A stretch of 32,468 nt of DNA from URHD0088 sp041488295 (GTDB lineage Bacteria > Pseudomonadota > Alphaproteobacteria > ATCC43930 > CGMCC-115725). The stretch covers positions 1-32,468 of the forward strand of contig JBGPOZ010000026.1 of the NCBI GenBank assembly GCA_041488295.1. Direction: 5' to 3'. Position numbers and translations under genes: made by a program. Positions 15,779-23,390 of this stretch are shown here, piece after piece (the first letter of the stretch is position 1; each line of letters starts with the position of its first letter). Under the pieces are notes generated by a model that searched no databases, was not told the origin of the DNA, and was given only the letters and a program-made list of their open reading frames with translations.

Positions 15779-15803
15779 GCGAAAGCCGCCTTGCTCGGGC
15801 GGC
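15779..15803 (-). terminator. Probable terminator downstream of the gcv operon
   Basis: On the minus strand GCCGCC, a 7-nt loop CGAGCAA and GGCGGC are followed by TTTC. The hairpin lies about 190 nt after the gcvPB stop codon and before the 55-aa gene, and is oriented to end the gcv transcript. The T-run is short, so termination may be partial. Confidence 0.5.
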
Positions 15804-15847
15804 CTCTGGTTCTGCGACGCGAATGCGCGATCCCTAGGCCGCCGGAC

Positions 15848-15880
15848 TGTACCAGCGGTACCAAAATCGCGCCGTATAAT
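15848..15880. promoter_or_regulatory. Operator-like palindrome next to a consensus -10 box
   Basis: GTACC-AGC-GGTAC at 15849-15861 is a perfect inverted repeat. A perfect TATAAT follows on the plus strand at 15875-15880. No good -35 box lies 16-18 nt upstream and no plus-strand gene follows; a transcript from it would run antisense to gcvPB. Apart from this and the terminator, the 15804-15992 gap is empty. Confidence 0.3.
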
Positions 15881-15992
15881 GGGCGCTCGGGAAGGGACGC
15901 ATCGTCATCATGGCGATGGCACCCTAGCCATCCAGCGGTGATGGCGCAAGCGGTATGTCCGCCCGAGCTTCGAGTGGTTCCGCCGCTGCTCC

Positions 15993-17552
15993 CTACTCCG
16001 CCGCCTCCTTCCGCGCCTCATCCGGTCGCCAGCGGAGCACGGGCTTGCGCGCGGCGCCGGTCTCATCGAGCCGGCGACGTGGCGTCAGGTACGGCGCGCC
16101 GTGGAACCATTCGGCGGCGTCGCCCTTCTTCGCGCGTCGCGCCAGCGCCTGGCAGACGGCGATGAAGCGGTCGAGGCTGTCCTTGCTCTCCGTCTCGGTC
16201 GGCTCGATGAGGAGGGCGCCGTGGACGACGAGCGGGAAGTACATCGTCATCGGGTGGTAGCCCTCGTCGATGAGCGCCTTGGCGAAATCCAAGGTGGTGA
16301 CGCCGGTGTCCTTGAGAAACCGGTCGTCGAAGAGCGCCTCGTGCATGCAGGGACCGGGGAAGGACGCCGTCATGTCGCGGGAGAGCTCGGCCATGATGTA
16401 ATTGGCGTTGAGGACGGCGTCACCCGAGACTTGGCGCAGCCCGTCCGAGCCGTGGCTCATCATGTAGGAGAGCGCGCGGACGAACATGCCCATCTGGCCG
16501 TGATTGCCCTTCAATCGGCCGAACGCCTTCTTCGCCTCTCCCTTCTTCTGCTCGACGATGCGGAAGCCCTTCTTGTCGTGGACGATCCACGGCAAGGGCG
16601 CGAAGGGGGCGAGGCTCGCCGCGAGGACGACCGGTCCGCTGCCCGGACCGCCGCCGCCATGCGGCGTCGAGAAGGTCTTGTGCAGATTGATGTGCATGCA
16701 GTCGATACCGAGATCGGCCGGGCGGACGCGTCCGACGATCGCGTTGAAATTGGCGCCGTCGCAGTAGAAATAGGCGCCGACCGCATGGACCGCCGCGGCG
16801 ATCTCGATGATCTCGCTCTCGAAGAGGCCGCAGGTATTGGGGTTGGTGAGCATGAGCGCCGCGACGTCGGGGCCGAGCTTCGCCTTCAAGGCGGCGAGGT
16901 CGACGCGGCCCTCGGCGTTCGCCGGGATTGACTCGACCTCGAAGCCGCACGCCGCCGCCGTCGCGGGATTCGTGCCATGCGCCGATTCCGGGACGAGCAC
17001 GCGCGTGCGCCTCTCCTTGCGGTCGTCGAGCGCGGCGCGGATCGACATGAGGCCGCACAACTCGCCATGCGCCCCCGCCGCCGGGCTCATCGCCACGGCC
17101 GGCATGCCGGTCAGGGTCTTCAGCCAATGCGCCAAGGTGTCGATGAGCTCGATTGCGCCCTGCACCGTCGATTGCGGCTGCAGCGGGTGCACATCGGCGA
17201 AGCCGGGGAGCCGCGCCATCTTCTCGTTGAGGCGAGGATTGTGCTTCATCGTGCACGAGCCCAAGGGGTAGAGCCCGCTGTCGATCGCGTAGTTCTTCTG
17301 CGAAAGCCGCGTGAAATGGCGAATGATTTGCGGCTCGGAGAGACCCGGCAGCCCAATTGGTCGCGTGCGCTTCGCGGCTCCGAGCCGGCTTCGGTGCGGC
17401 GCGGGTTCGGGCAGATCGACGCCACAGCGTCCTGCCGCATCCCGCTCGAACAGCAACAACTCCTCGATCTGCAGCGCGCGGTTGCCGCTGTGCGTCTCGC
17501 CTTCCTTGGGCGTGCTCGTGAAGCCGCTGAGGGCCTGGCTCCAATCGCTCAT
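15993..17552 (-). CDS. gcvPB: Glycine dehydrogenase (decarboxylating) subunit 2
   Basis: The product is 519 aa and is the C-terminal half of the two-chain glycine decarboxylase (P protein). Together with GcvPA it decarboxylates glycine on pyridoxal phosphate and passes the aminomethyl group to the lipoyl arm of GcvH. The PLP lysine is K292 in NLHKTFSTPHGGGG, with GGGGPGSGPV after it as in the family. YPLGSCTMKHNPR at about 95-107 and SPAAGAHGELCGL at about 156-168 are conserved P-protein motifs. The C-terminal 20 residues are a charged, family-typical tail. The ATG overlaps the gcvPA stop by 4 nt (ATGA), so the two subunits are probably made in a fixed ratio. It is the last gene of the operon. 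Confidence 0.96.
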   Translation of the reverse strand: MSDWSQALSGFTSTPKEGETHSGNRALQIEELLLFERDAAGRCGVDLPEPAPHRSRLGAAKRTRPIGLPGLSEPQIIRHFTRLSQKNYAIDSGLYPLGSCTMKHNPRLNEKMARLPGFADVHPLQPQSTVQGAIELIDTLAHWLKTLTGMPAVAMSPAAGAHGELCGLMSIRAALDDRKERRTRVLVPESAHGTNPATAAACGFEVESIPANAEGRVDLAALKAKLGPDVAALMLTNPNTCGLFESEIIEIAAAVHAVGAYFYCDGANFNAIVGRVRPADLGIDCMHINLHKTFSTPHGGGGPGSGPVVLAASLAPFAPLPWIVHDKKGFRIVEQKKGEAKKAFGRLKGNHGQMGMFVRALSYMMSHGSDGLRQVSGDAVLNANYIMAELSRDMTASFPGPCMHEALFDDRFLKDTGVTTLDFAKALIDEGYHPMTMYFPLVVHGALLIEPTETESKDSLDRFIAVCQALARRAKKGDAAEWFHGAPYLTPRRRLDETGAARKPVLRWRPDEARKEAAE

Positions 17553-18895
17553 CTCAGGACTCCTTCGAGCATCGAGGCGAAGGCCTCGATGTCTTCATCC
17601 GTGTTGGTCTCGGTCGCGGCGACGATCATGAGATCGGCGAGAGTCTTGTCGCCGGGGTAAAAGCGGCTGACCGGCACTCCGGCGAGGATGCGTTTGCGGG
17701 CGAGCGCTTCGACGACCCTCGCCGCCGGTTTCGGCACACGGATCGTCATCTCGTTGAAGAAGCTCTCGTTGAGGACCCTGACGCCCGGGACTCTGGCGAG
17801 GCGGTCGGCGAGCTGCGCCGCCTTCGCGTGGTTGATCGCGGCGAGCCGCGTGAAGCCGGCTTCGCCGAGGAGCGAGAGATGGATCGTGAAGGCCAAGGCG
17901 CAGAGGCCGGAATTGGTGCAGATGTTGCTCGTCGCCTTCTCGCGGCGGATGTGCTGCTCGCGCGTCGACAAGGTCAGGACCCAGCCGCGCCGTCCGTCGG
18001 TATCGACCGTCTGTCCGGCGAGGCGCCCCGGCATCTGCCGCACGAATTTCTCGCGCGTCGCGAAGAGGCCGACATGCGGTCCGCCGAAATTCAACGCGTT
18101 GCCGATCGACTGGCCTTCGGCGGCGACGATGTCGGCGCCCATCTCGCCCGGCGATTTGACGGCGCCCAGCGAGACGATCTCGGTGACGACGACGACGAGG
18201 AGCGCGCCCTTCGCCTGACACGCCCGCGCAAGCTCGGTGTAATCGCGCACGTGGCCGAAGACGTCCGGGTTCTGCACGACGACGCAGGAGGTGTCGGCGT
18301 CGACCAGCGCCATCAGATCCTCGCCGCCCTCCGGCGCCGGTTTCGGCGTCGCGAGCTGGAAGCCGAGAAAGCGCGCATGCGTCGCCGTCGCGTCGCGGTA
18401 ATGCGGATGAAGGCCGCCCGACAGCACCGCGCGTTTGCGGCGCGTCAGGCGGTTCGCCATCATGACCGCCTCGGCGGCGGCCGTCGCGCCGTCGTAGAGC
18501 GAAGCGTTCGCGACCTCCATGCCGGTGATGAGCGCCACTTGCGTTTGGAACTCGAACAGCATCTGCAAGGTGCCCTGCGCCACCTCGGGCTGATAGGGCG
18601 TGTACGACGTCAGGAACTCGCCGCGCTGGATCAGATGATCGACCGAGGCGGGCACGTGATGGCGATAGACGCCGGCGCCGATGAAGAACGGCACGGAGCC
18701 CGCGTTCACGTTCTTCGCGGCGAGCTTCGCCAAGGCACGCTCGACCTCGAGCTCGCCCATCATCTTCGGCAGATCGACCGGCTGGTCGAGCCACGCCGCC
18801 TTCGGCACGTCGCGGAAGAGACTGTCGACCGAGGGAACGCCGACCGCGCCCAGCATGACGCGGCGATCGGTTTCGGTGAGGGGGAGATAGCGCAT
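17549..18895 (-). CDS. gcvPA: Glycine dehydrogenase (decarboxylating) subunit 1
   Basis: The product is 448 aa, the N-terminal half of the split P protein; it shares the PLP-dependent fold but lacks the PLP lysine. Family motifs include FIGAGVYRHHVPASVDHL at about 71-88, SYTPYQPEVAQGTLQMLFEF at about 95-114 and NICTNSGLCALAF at about 327-339. It pairs with GcvPB in an alpha2beta2 enzyme. The split is typical of several alphaproteobacteria, Gram-positives and archaea, whereas E. coli has one fused chain. The ATG at 18893-18895 has no strong Shine-Dalgarno. A 198-nt gap with a REP-like hairpin pair separates it from gcvH, the only large gap inside the operon. Confidence 0.96.
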   Translation of the reverse strand: MRYLPLTETDRRVMLGAVGVPSVDSLFRDVPKAAWLDQPVDLPKMMGELEVERALAKLAAKNVNAGSVPFFIGAGVYRHHVPASVDHLIQRGEFLTSYTPYQPEVAQGTLQMLFEFQTQVALITGMEVANASLYDGATAAAEAVMMANRLTRRKRAVLSGGLHPHYRDATATHARFLGFQLATPKPAPEGGEDLMALVDADTSCVVVQNPDVFGHVRDYTELARACQAKGALLVVVVTEIVSLGAVKSPGEMGADIVAAEGQSIGNALNFGGPHVGLFATREKFVRQMPGRLAGQTVDTDGRRGWVLTLSTREQHIRREKATSNICTNSGLCALAFTIHLSLLGEAGFTRLAAINHAKAAQLADRLARVPGVRVLNESFFNEMTIRVPKPAARVVEALARKRILAGVPVSRFYPGDKTLADLMIVAATETNTDEDIEAFASMLEGVLR

Positions 18896-18917
18896 CTGTT
18901 CAGAACCTCGGGTTCAG

Positions 18918-19062
18918 CACCCTCTCCCCTCGCGGGAGAGGGAGTGGCCCGTTGCATAGCAACGGGAGGGTGAGGGGGCGTCGATGGCGGGCTTGACGTC
19001 GCAAGGAGGAAGTAGGCGGCGGCACCCCCTCACCCCACCCTCTCCCGCGAGGGGAGAGGGAG
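18918..19062. repeat. REP-like inverted pair inside the gcv operon
   Basis: The left unit reads ACCCTCTCCCCTCGCGGGAG, then AGGGAGTGG, then the hairpin CCCGTTGCATAGCAACGGG and AGGGTGAGGGGG. The right unit at about 19023-19062 is its inverse, CACCCCCTCACCCCACCCTC then TCCCGCGAGGGGAGAGGGAG. Both belong to the family seen at 1977-2114. In the gcv mRNA the two units can pair with each other or form separate hairpins between gcvH and gcvPA. Confidence 0.85.
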
Positions 19063-19093
19063 AAGAGAGGGGGCGAAGCGGAAGCGAGGGCAC

Positions 19094-19471
19094 CTACGCC
19101 AACCCTTCGATGAATGCCTTGTACGCGGCCTCGTCCATCAACGCGTCGAGCTGCTTGGGATCGGCGAGCTTCAGCTTGAAGAACCAGCCGGCGCCCTGCG
19201 CATCGGCGTTGATCTTGCCGGGCTCGCCCGACAGCTCGTCATTGACCGCGATCACCTCGCCCGAGACCGGGGCGTAGACCTCGCTCGCCGCCTTCACCGA
19301 TTCGACGACCGCCGCCTCGCCGCCCTGCGCCACCTTCTTGCCGATCTGGGGAAGCTCGACATAGACGACGTCGCCGAGCTGGCTCTGCGCGTAGTCGGTG
19401 ATGCCGATCGTGGCGGTGTCGCCGTCGCGGCGGACCCATTCATGGTCCTTGGAATAGCGGGTGTCAGCCAT
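19094..19471 (-). CDS. gcvH: Glycine cleavage system H protein
   Basis: The product is 125 aa, the usual length. It carries the lipoyl group that shuttles the aminomethyl moiety between P, T and L proteins. The lipoylated lysine is K60 in ESVKAASEVYAPVSGEV. The N-terminus RYSKDHEWVRRDGD and the mid-motif GDVVYVELPQIGK are characteristic. A strong GGGAGGAGA lies about 7 nt before the ATG. The gcvT stop codon lies 36 nt upstream, so both are in one transcript. No lipoyl synthase or ligase gene is in the window. Confidence 0.97.
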   Translation of the reverse strand: MADTRYSKDHEWVRRDGDTATIGITDYAQSQLGDVVYVELPQIGKKVAQGGEAAVVESVKAASEVYAPVSGEVIAVNDELSGEPGKINADAQGAGWFFKLKLADPKQLDALMDEAAYKAFIEGLA

Positions 19472-19507
19472 GGTCTCATCTCCTCCCGAGCAGGTTTCTT
19501 GAAGGGT

Positions 19508-20623
19508 TCAGGTGCCGCGGTGATAGCGCGGCGCGACGAAGGGCAGCTTGACGATCTTGGCCGGACGCGGCGTCCCGCGCACGACGAGCTCGACGGCGGT
19601 CCCGGTCGCGGCGTGGGCCGCCTCGACATAGCCCATGGCAACCGGGCCGCCGACGGTCGGGCCGAAGCCGCCGGACGTCACCTCGCCGATGCGCTTTCCA
19701 CCGAGTGTGACCTCGGTGTGCTCGCGCGCCGGAGCCTTGCCTTCGGGCAGGATGCCGACGCGCCTTCTCGCCGCGCCCGCGGCAAGCTGGCGCTGCAGGA
19801 TGGCGGCGCCGGGGAAGCCGCCCTCGGTGCGGCGGCGCTTGCCGTAGGCCCAGGCGAGATCGGCCTCGATCACCGTCGTCGTCTCGTCGATGTCGTGGCC
19901 GTAAAGGCAAAGCCCGGCTTCGAGGCGCAGCGAGTCGCGCGCGCCGAGACCGATCGGCTTGACCTCGGGTTCGGCGAGAAGGCGTCGGGCCAATTCTTCG
20001 GCGCGATCGCCCGGAACCGAGATCTCGAAGCCGTCCTCGCCGGTATAGCCCGAGCGCGTCAAAAAGCATGGGATGCCGGCGAGGCTCGCCGCCGCTGCAC
20101 TCATGAAGGTCATCGCGCGCAGCTGCGGCGCGAGGCGCGCCATGACCTCGATCGCGGCCGGCCCTTGCAGGGCGAGGAGAGCGCGGTCGGCCAGGGTCTC
20201 GATCCTGATGCGCCCGCCGATCTGACGCTTCAGATGCGCCGTGTCGGCCTCCTTGCACGAGGCGTTGACGACGACGAAGAGGTGGTCGCCGGCGTTCGTC
20301 ACCATGAGGTCATCGAGAATGCCGCCCTTGTCGTTGGTGAAGAGCGTATAGCGCTGGCGCATTGCGCCCAGCCCCTTGATGTCGCCGGGACAAAGGCTCT
20401 CGAGCGCCGCCGCGGCATCGCCGCCCGAAAGACGCAGCTGGCCCATATGCGAGACATCGAAGAGCCCGGCTTTGCTTCGCGTGTGGAGATGCTCGGCGAG
20501 GATCCCTTGCGGATACTGCACCGGCATCTCGTAGCCGGCGAACGGCACGAGCTTCGCGCCGAGGCTGCGGTGCAGCTCGTAAAGGGGCGTCCGCTGCAGG
20601 GGGGCTGACGAGGGTTCGGTCAT
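19508..20623 (-). CDS. gcvT: Glycine cleavage system T protein (aminomethyltransferase)
   Basis: The product is 371 aa. It transfers the methylene group from aminomethyl-GcvH to tetrahydrofolate and releases ammonia. Diagnostic motifs are LGAKLVPFAGYEMPVQYP at about 22-39, FDVSHMGQLRLSG at about 55-67, the folate-site aspartate region TNDKGGILDDLMV at about 94-106, SGYTGEDGFEIS at about 190-201 and LGARDSLRLEAGLCLYGHDI at about 221-240. The ATG at 20621-20623 (MTEPSS) is chosen; an ATG 18 nt upstream (MPREPA) is also in frame. The frame stays open far upstream through the riboswitch, which is not translated sequence. It is the first gene after the glycine riboswitch. Confidence 0.95.
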   Translation of the reverse strand: MTEPSSAPLQRTPLYELHRSLGAKLVPFAGYEMPVQYPQGILAEHLHTRSKAGLFDVSHMGQLRLSGGDAAAALESLCPGDIKGLGAMRQRYTLFTNDKGGILDDLMVTNAGDHLFVVVNASCKEADTAHLKRQIGGRIRIETLADRALLALQGPAAIEVMARLAPQLRAMTFMSAAAASLAGIPCFLTRSGYTGEDGFEISVPGDRAEELARRLLAEPEVKPIGLGARDSLRLEAGLCLYGHDIDETTTVIEADLAWAYGKRRRTEGGFPGAAILQRQLAAGAARRRVGILPEGKAPAREHTEVTLGGKRIGEVTSGGFGPTVGGPVAMGYVEAAHAATGTAVELVVRGTPRPAKIVKLPFVAPRYHRGT

Positions 20624-20671
20624 CGCGGGTTCCCGTGGCATGAGGCTCCCACACCGCGAAAGGCGCGATGC

Positions 20672-20888
20672 GAGCCCCCTCTGTCCCGAGAACCTGAAAG
20701 ATTGGCCCGCCTTCGGGTCCGGTGACCCGGCGGCGCGGTTTACCTCGTCGGTGAGGTCGGAAGCGTCGCCGCGCCCGACCTGCTTTCCAGAGCTGCCATC
20801 CTCCTCGCGGTCCTTTTGCCTGAGAGTTTCCGGGGCGGTTGCTCCTTCGGCGCCGGCGGACAAACCCGCCGATCTCTCCCGCGAGGCT
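20672..20888 (-). ncRNA. Tandem glycine riboswitch
   Basis: Read on the minus strand, aptamer I (about 20888-20803) has GCGGGAGAGATC, GCGCCGAAGGAGCAACCGCC, then GGAAACTCTCAGGCAAAAGG and ACCGC. Aptamer II (about 20795-20674) has CTCTGGAAAG, a long P3-type arm, CCCGAAGGCGGGCCAAT, CTTTCAGGTTCTCGGGACAG and AGGGGG. These are the conserved cores of the two glycine aptamers. The position directly upstream of gcvT fits the known role, where glycine turns on its own breakdown. No terminator with a T-run lies between 20672 and the ATG, so control may be translational. Confidence 0.93.
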
Positions 20889-20902
20889 TCAGCGGCGAGG
20901 CG

Positions 20903-20931
20903 AGGATGGTCCCGGCAATCGCGAAAGTCAA
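20903..20931 (-). promoter_or_regulatory. Probable promoter of the gcv operon
   Basis: On the minus strand TTGACT (20931-20926) and CATCCT (20908-20903) are separated by 17 nt. Transcription would begin near 20896, a few bases before the first aptamer stem. The -35 box is near consensus; the -10 box is weak, as is common in GC-rich alphaproteobacteria. Confidence 0.55.
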
Positions 20932-20996
20932 CCGCGAGCGGCCGGCGAGCGTTCCACTCGGACGGGTGGTTCCGGCGCAGCGCCGGCAGCCGTCGA

Positions 20997-21024
20997 TTGG
21001 CATCTTCCCGGTGCGTGATATCGT
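20997..21024 (+). promoter_or_regulatory. Possible promoter giving a near-leaderless transcript
   Basis: TTGGCA at 20997-21002 and TATCGT at 21019-21024 are 16 nt apart on the plus strand. Initiation about 7 nt later would fall within a few bases of the ATG at 21034. No Shine-Dalgarno precedes that ATG, consistent with leaderless translation. Confidence 0.35.
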
Positions 21025-21033
21025 GCGCTAACG

Positions 21034-22416
21034 ATGAGCGAGATTTCCGAAACCGCGCGGCTCGCGCCGCTTCGTCTGGCCCCGCTGCTGGCGGGAGCGG
21101 CGGGCGGCTTGCTGCTGCGGCCGTGGTTCGATGCGCTTGCGCTCCCCGCCATCCTGCGCTGGTACTTCCCGCTGTCCCGCGCCTGGGCCGCGGCGGAATT
21201 GGCCGGCCTCGACCGCGCCGCCTTTTGCGACGAGATTCCGGAAGCGGCGCCATGGCGACCGCTCCTCGCGCCGGCCCTCGCCGCAACGGCGCGGCGCGCC
21301 CGCGCCCACCGCGCCGCCACCGCCGAATGGGAGGCGGCGTTTTTCGGTGCGGACGCAGTGTCCGCTTCGCGCCTCATTGCGGCCGAGCACGCGCGCCTCG
21401 CCGCGGCTCACGCCTGGATGGCGGCCCGCAATGCCTTCCTGCCGCTTCACGCAATGAGGCCCTTTCCAGCGGTCAAGTGGCAGTTGCCGCGCGACGCCGA
21501 GGTCGAGGAGCGTCACGCGATCCGCCTCGCCGACCCGACGCTTGCCTTTCCGGCGCCGGCTCTGTCCACGATCGATCCCTCGCGATGGGTCGAGGTGGAG
21601 GGCGGTCGGACGCGCTGGCTGCGCTTTCCTTCGAGCGTCGCCGGCCGCCCCGACACCGCCTGGGCGCGTGTCGTCGAGCCCGAGGGTGTCGTCGACCCGC
21701 CGAGCCTCGTCTTCCTGCATGGCATCGGCGTCGAGACGGAGTTCTGGCGCGGCGACATTGGACGGATCGACACCCTGCTGCGCGCCGGCATCCGCATCAT
21801 CCGCCCTGAGGCGCCCTGGCACGGGCGCCGCCGCGCCGCGGGGTGGTTCGGCGGCGAGAACGTGATGGCGCAGGGGCCGCTCGGCCTCATCGAGCTGTTC
21901 GCCGCTTGGGTCTCGGAGATCGCGGCCCTCATCGCCTGGGCGCGCGCCACCAGCCGAGGCCGGGTGGCGCTCGGCGGCATCAGCCTCGGCGCCCTGACGA
22001 GCCAGATCGCCGGCGTCGCGGCCGGCGGCTGGCCGCCGGCGATGCGGCCCGATGCGCTGCTGCTGGTCGGCACCACCGCCGACGTCATCGCCGCCGCCGT
22101 CACCGGCGGGATCGGGCGCGGCCTCGGAATCGCCGCGCGCCTCGCCGCGCTGTCCTGGCCGGCCGCCTCGGTCGAGCGCTGGCGACCGTTGCTCGAACCG
22201 CGCCGGCCGCCGGAGGTGCCGCCCGAGAGCATCCTTCTGGTGATCGGCACCGACGACGATGTGATGCCCTTTGCCGGCGCGCTCGAGCTGGCGCGGCGCT
22301 GGGCGGTTCCGGAGGCCAACATCTTCCGCCGCCGGCAAGGCCATTTCACGCTCGCCATGGGTCTCGAGCGCGATGCGGCGCCGTTGCGGCGTCTCGCCGA
22401 GCTATTGCAGCGCTGA
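21034..22416 (+). CDS. Alpha/beta hydrolase-fold protein
   Basis: The product is 460 aa. The first 170 residues are an Ala/Arg-rich, mostly helical extension with a hydrophobic stretch at about 14-30 (RLAPLLAGAAGGLLLRPW). The hydrolase core runs from about 225: oxyanion-region FLHGIGVE, nucleophile elbow GISLGA (Ser at about 315), the acid Asp in VIGTDDDVMPFAGA and the base His in GHFTLAMG near 445. All three triad positions are present, so it is probably an active esterase or lipase-like enzyme, but the substrate is unknown. It is divergent from the gcv operon with a short shared control region and converges with the lipoprotein gene 8 nt away. The start has no Shine-Dalgarno. Confidence 0.83.
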   Translation: MSEISETARLAPLRLAPLLAGAAGGLLLRPWFDALALPAILRWYFPLSRAWAAAELAGLDRAAFCDEIPEAAPWRPLLAPALAATARRARAHRAATAEWEAAFFGADAVSASRLIAAEHARLAAAHAWMAARNAFLPLHAMRPFPAVKWQLPRDAEVEERHAIRLADPTLAFPAPALSTIDPSRWVEVEGGRTRWLRFPSSVAGRPDTAWARVVEPEGVVDPPSLVFLHGIGVETEFWRGDIGRIDTLLRAGIRIIRPEAPWHGRRRAAGWFGGENVMAQGPLGLIELFAAWVSEIAALIAWARATSRGRVALGGISLGALTSQIAGVAAGGWPPAMRPDALLLVGTTADVIAAAVTGGIGRGLGIAARLAALSWPAASVERWRPLLEPRRPPEVPPESILLVIGTDDDVMPFAGALELARRWAVPEANIFRRRQGHFTLAMGLERDAAPLRRLAELLQR

Positions 22417-22424
22417 GCGCGGCG

Positions 22425-22994
22425 TCAGTTCTTGTTCTGCTTCTCGTTGTAGTCGATTTCCTCGGCCGTGAGCTGAAAGCCGAGGATGATCGTGTGGTCC
22501 TGGGCGGAGGGAACCGGATCGAGCGGCGCACCGATCTTCTTCAGCGGGATGCGTTGCTCGAGCTCGTCATCCAGCTGCGCCATCCCCTTGCTGGAGAAAG
22601 CGAGCCGGCTTGTGAAGGTCTGTTTGGCGACGATGTTGCGCTGGGCGTCGGTGATCGCGACGAAATAGGTGACGTCGCCGCCGGACAGCTTCGCTCCGCC
22701 CCGGCCGCGCTCGCCGACGATCGAGACGGTCATGTCGACGTTGACCCCGCTTTCGTCATAATGGCACTCGGACCTGGCGTCGTTGATGCGCGCCGCGTAG
22801 AGGATGTCGGAGGGATCGCGCCCCGGCCCGTCGCCGAATTTGATCAAGCGGTTCAAACCCTCGACGATCTCGACGCGCGGGCAGGTGCGCACCTCTTTCT
22901 TCTTGAAGACGGAACATCCCGTCAGCAACGCCAGCGCCGCGACAAGGGCAAGCGCGGCGGCGTACCGCGAGCGGGTCTGGCGCGACGCCGTCAC
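22425..22994 (-). CDS. Predicted lipoprotein of unknown function
   Basis: From the GTG at 22992-22994 the product is 189 aa. The N-terminus RYAAALALVAALALLTGC is a lipoprotein signal: hydrophobic core, then lipobox LLTGC with the acylated Cys at position 27. The mature part starts SVFKKKEVRTCPRVEIVEGL and contains about 130 residues of probable beta structure (VNVDMTVSIVGERG, GDVTYFVAITDAQRNIVAKQ). The GTG overlaps the stop of the CDGSH gene by 4 nt (GTGA), which supports this start over longer in-frame ones that lie inside the CDGSH gene. It is expected in the inner leaflet of the outer membrane or the outer face of the inner membrane. The family is not recognised. Confidence 0.82.
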   Translation of the reverse strand: MTASRQTRSRYAAALALVAALALLTGCSVFKKKEVRTCPRVEIVEGLNRLIKFGDGPGRDPSDILYAARINDARSECHYDESGVNVDMTVSIVGERGRGGAKLSGGDVTYFVAITDAQRNIVAKQTFTSRLAFSSKGMAQLDDELEQRIPLKKIGAPLDPVPSAQDHTIILGFQLTAEEIDYNEKQNKN

Positions 22995-23230
22995 AGCTTG
23001 TTGTGGGTCCCGTCGCAGAACGGCTTGCCCGCCGTCGCCTTGCAGCCGCACAGCCAGACCTCGCCCGATTTCTCGGCGGTGAACATCAGCGGCGTGATGG
23101 CGGTCGTCTTGTGCGAGCCGTCGCAGAAGGGTTGGCTCGCGCTGCGCCCGCAAGCACACCAGAAATACTTCTTGCCGGCCTCGACGGTCACCCCGTAAGG
23201 CGCCTTTTGGGCGGGAATGGCTCCGCTCAT
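22991..23230 (-). CDS. Double CDGSH iron-sulfur domain protein
   Basis: The product is 79 aa and consists of two CDGSH [2Fe-2S] motifs: WCACGRSASQPFCDGSH (C25, C27, C36, H40) and LCGCKATAGKPFCDGTH (C61, C63, C72, H76). Each 3-Cys 1-His set binds one redox-active cluster, as in the mitoNEET family; tandem-motif proteins resemble the mitochondrial Miner2 (CISD3) type. A role in iron-sulfur or redox handling is inferred, not shown. The ATG at 23228-23230 has GGAAGAGGA just upstream. It is followed by the lipoprotein gene with a 4-nt overlap, so the two are probably cotranscribed. Confidence 0.92.
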   Translation of the reverse strand: MSGAIPAQKAPYGVTVEAGKKYFWCACGRSASQPFCDGSHKTTAITPLMFTAEKSGEVWLCGCKATAGKPFCDGTHNKL

Positions 23231-23390
23231 ATCCTCTTCCTTAGTGGCCGCTACCTGGACTAATTTGGCCCCGCCATACCGGTTCCCGGTCGGGCGGACC
23301 GGGATGCGCCGGACTTTATGCGAGGCCCGCACACGGCACAAGGGTCGCGACGGCGCGATTCGATCCGGCTTTTTTCGCGAGCGAGCGCCG

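Noticed and set aside
15804..15992. tRNA gene suggested by the short palindromes in this gap
   Set aside because: No cloverleaf with T-loop GTTCRA and acceptor stem could be drawn.
20624..21286. In-frame upstream extension of gcvT through the riboswitch
   Set aside because: The frame is open by chance. The region holds the conserved riboswitch cores and the promoter, and the GcvT family begins at the chosen start.
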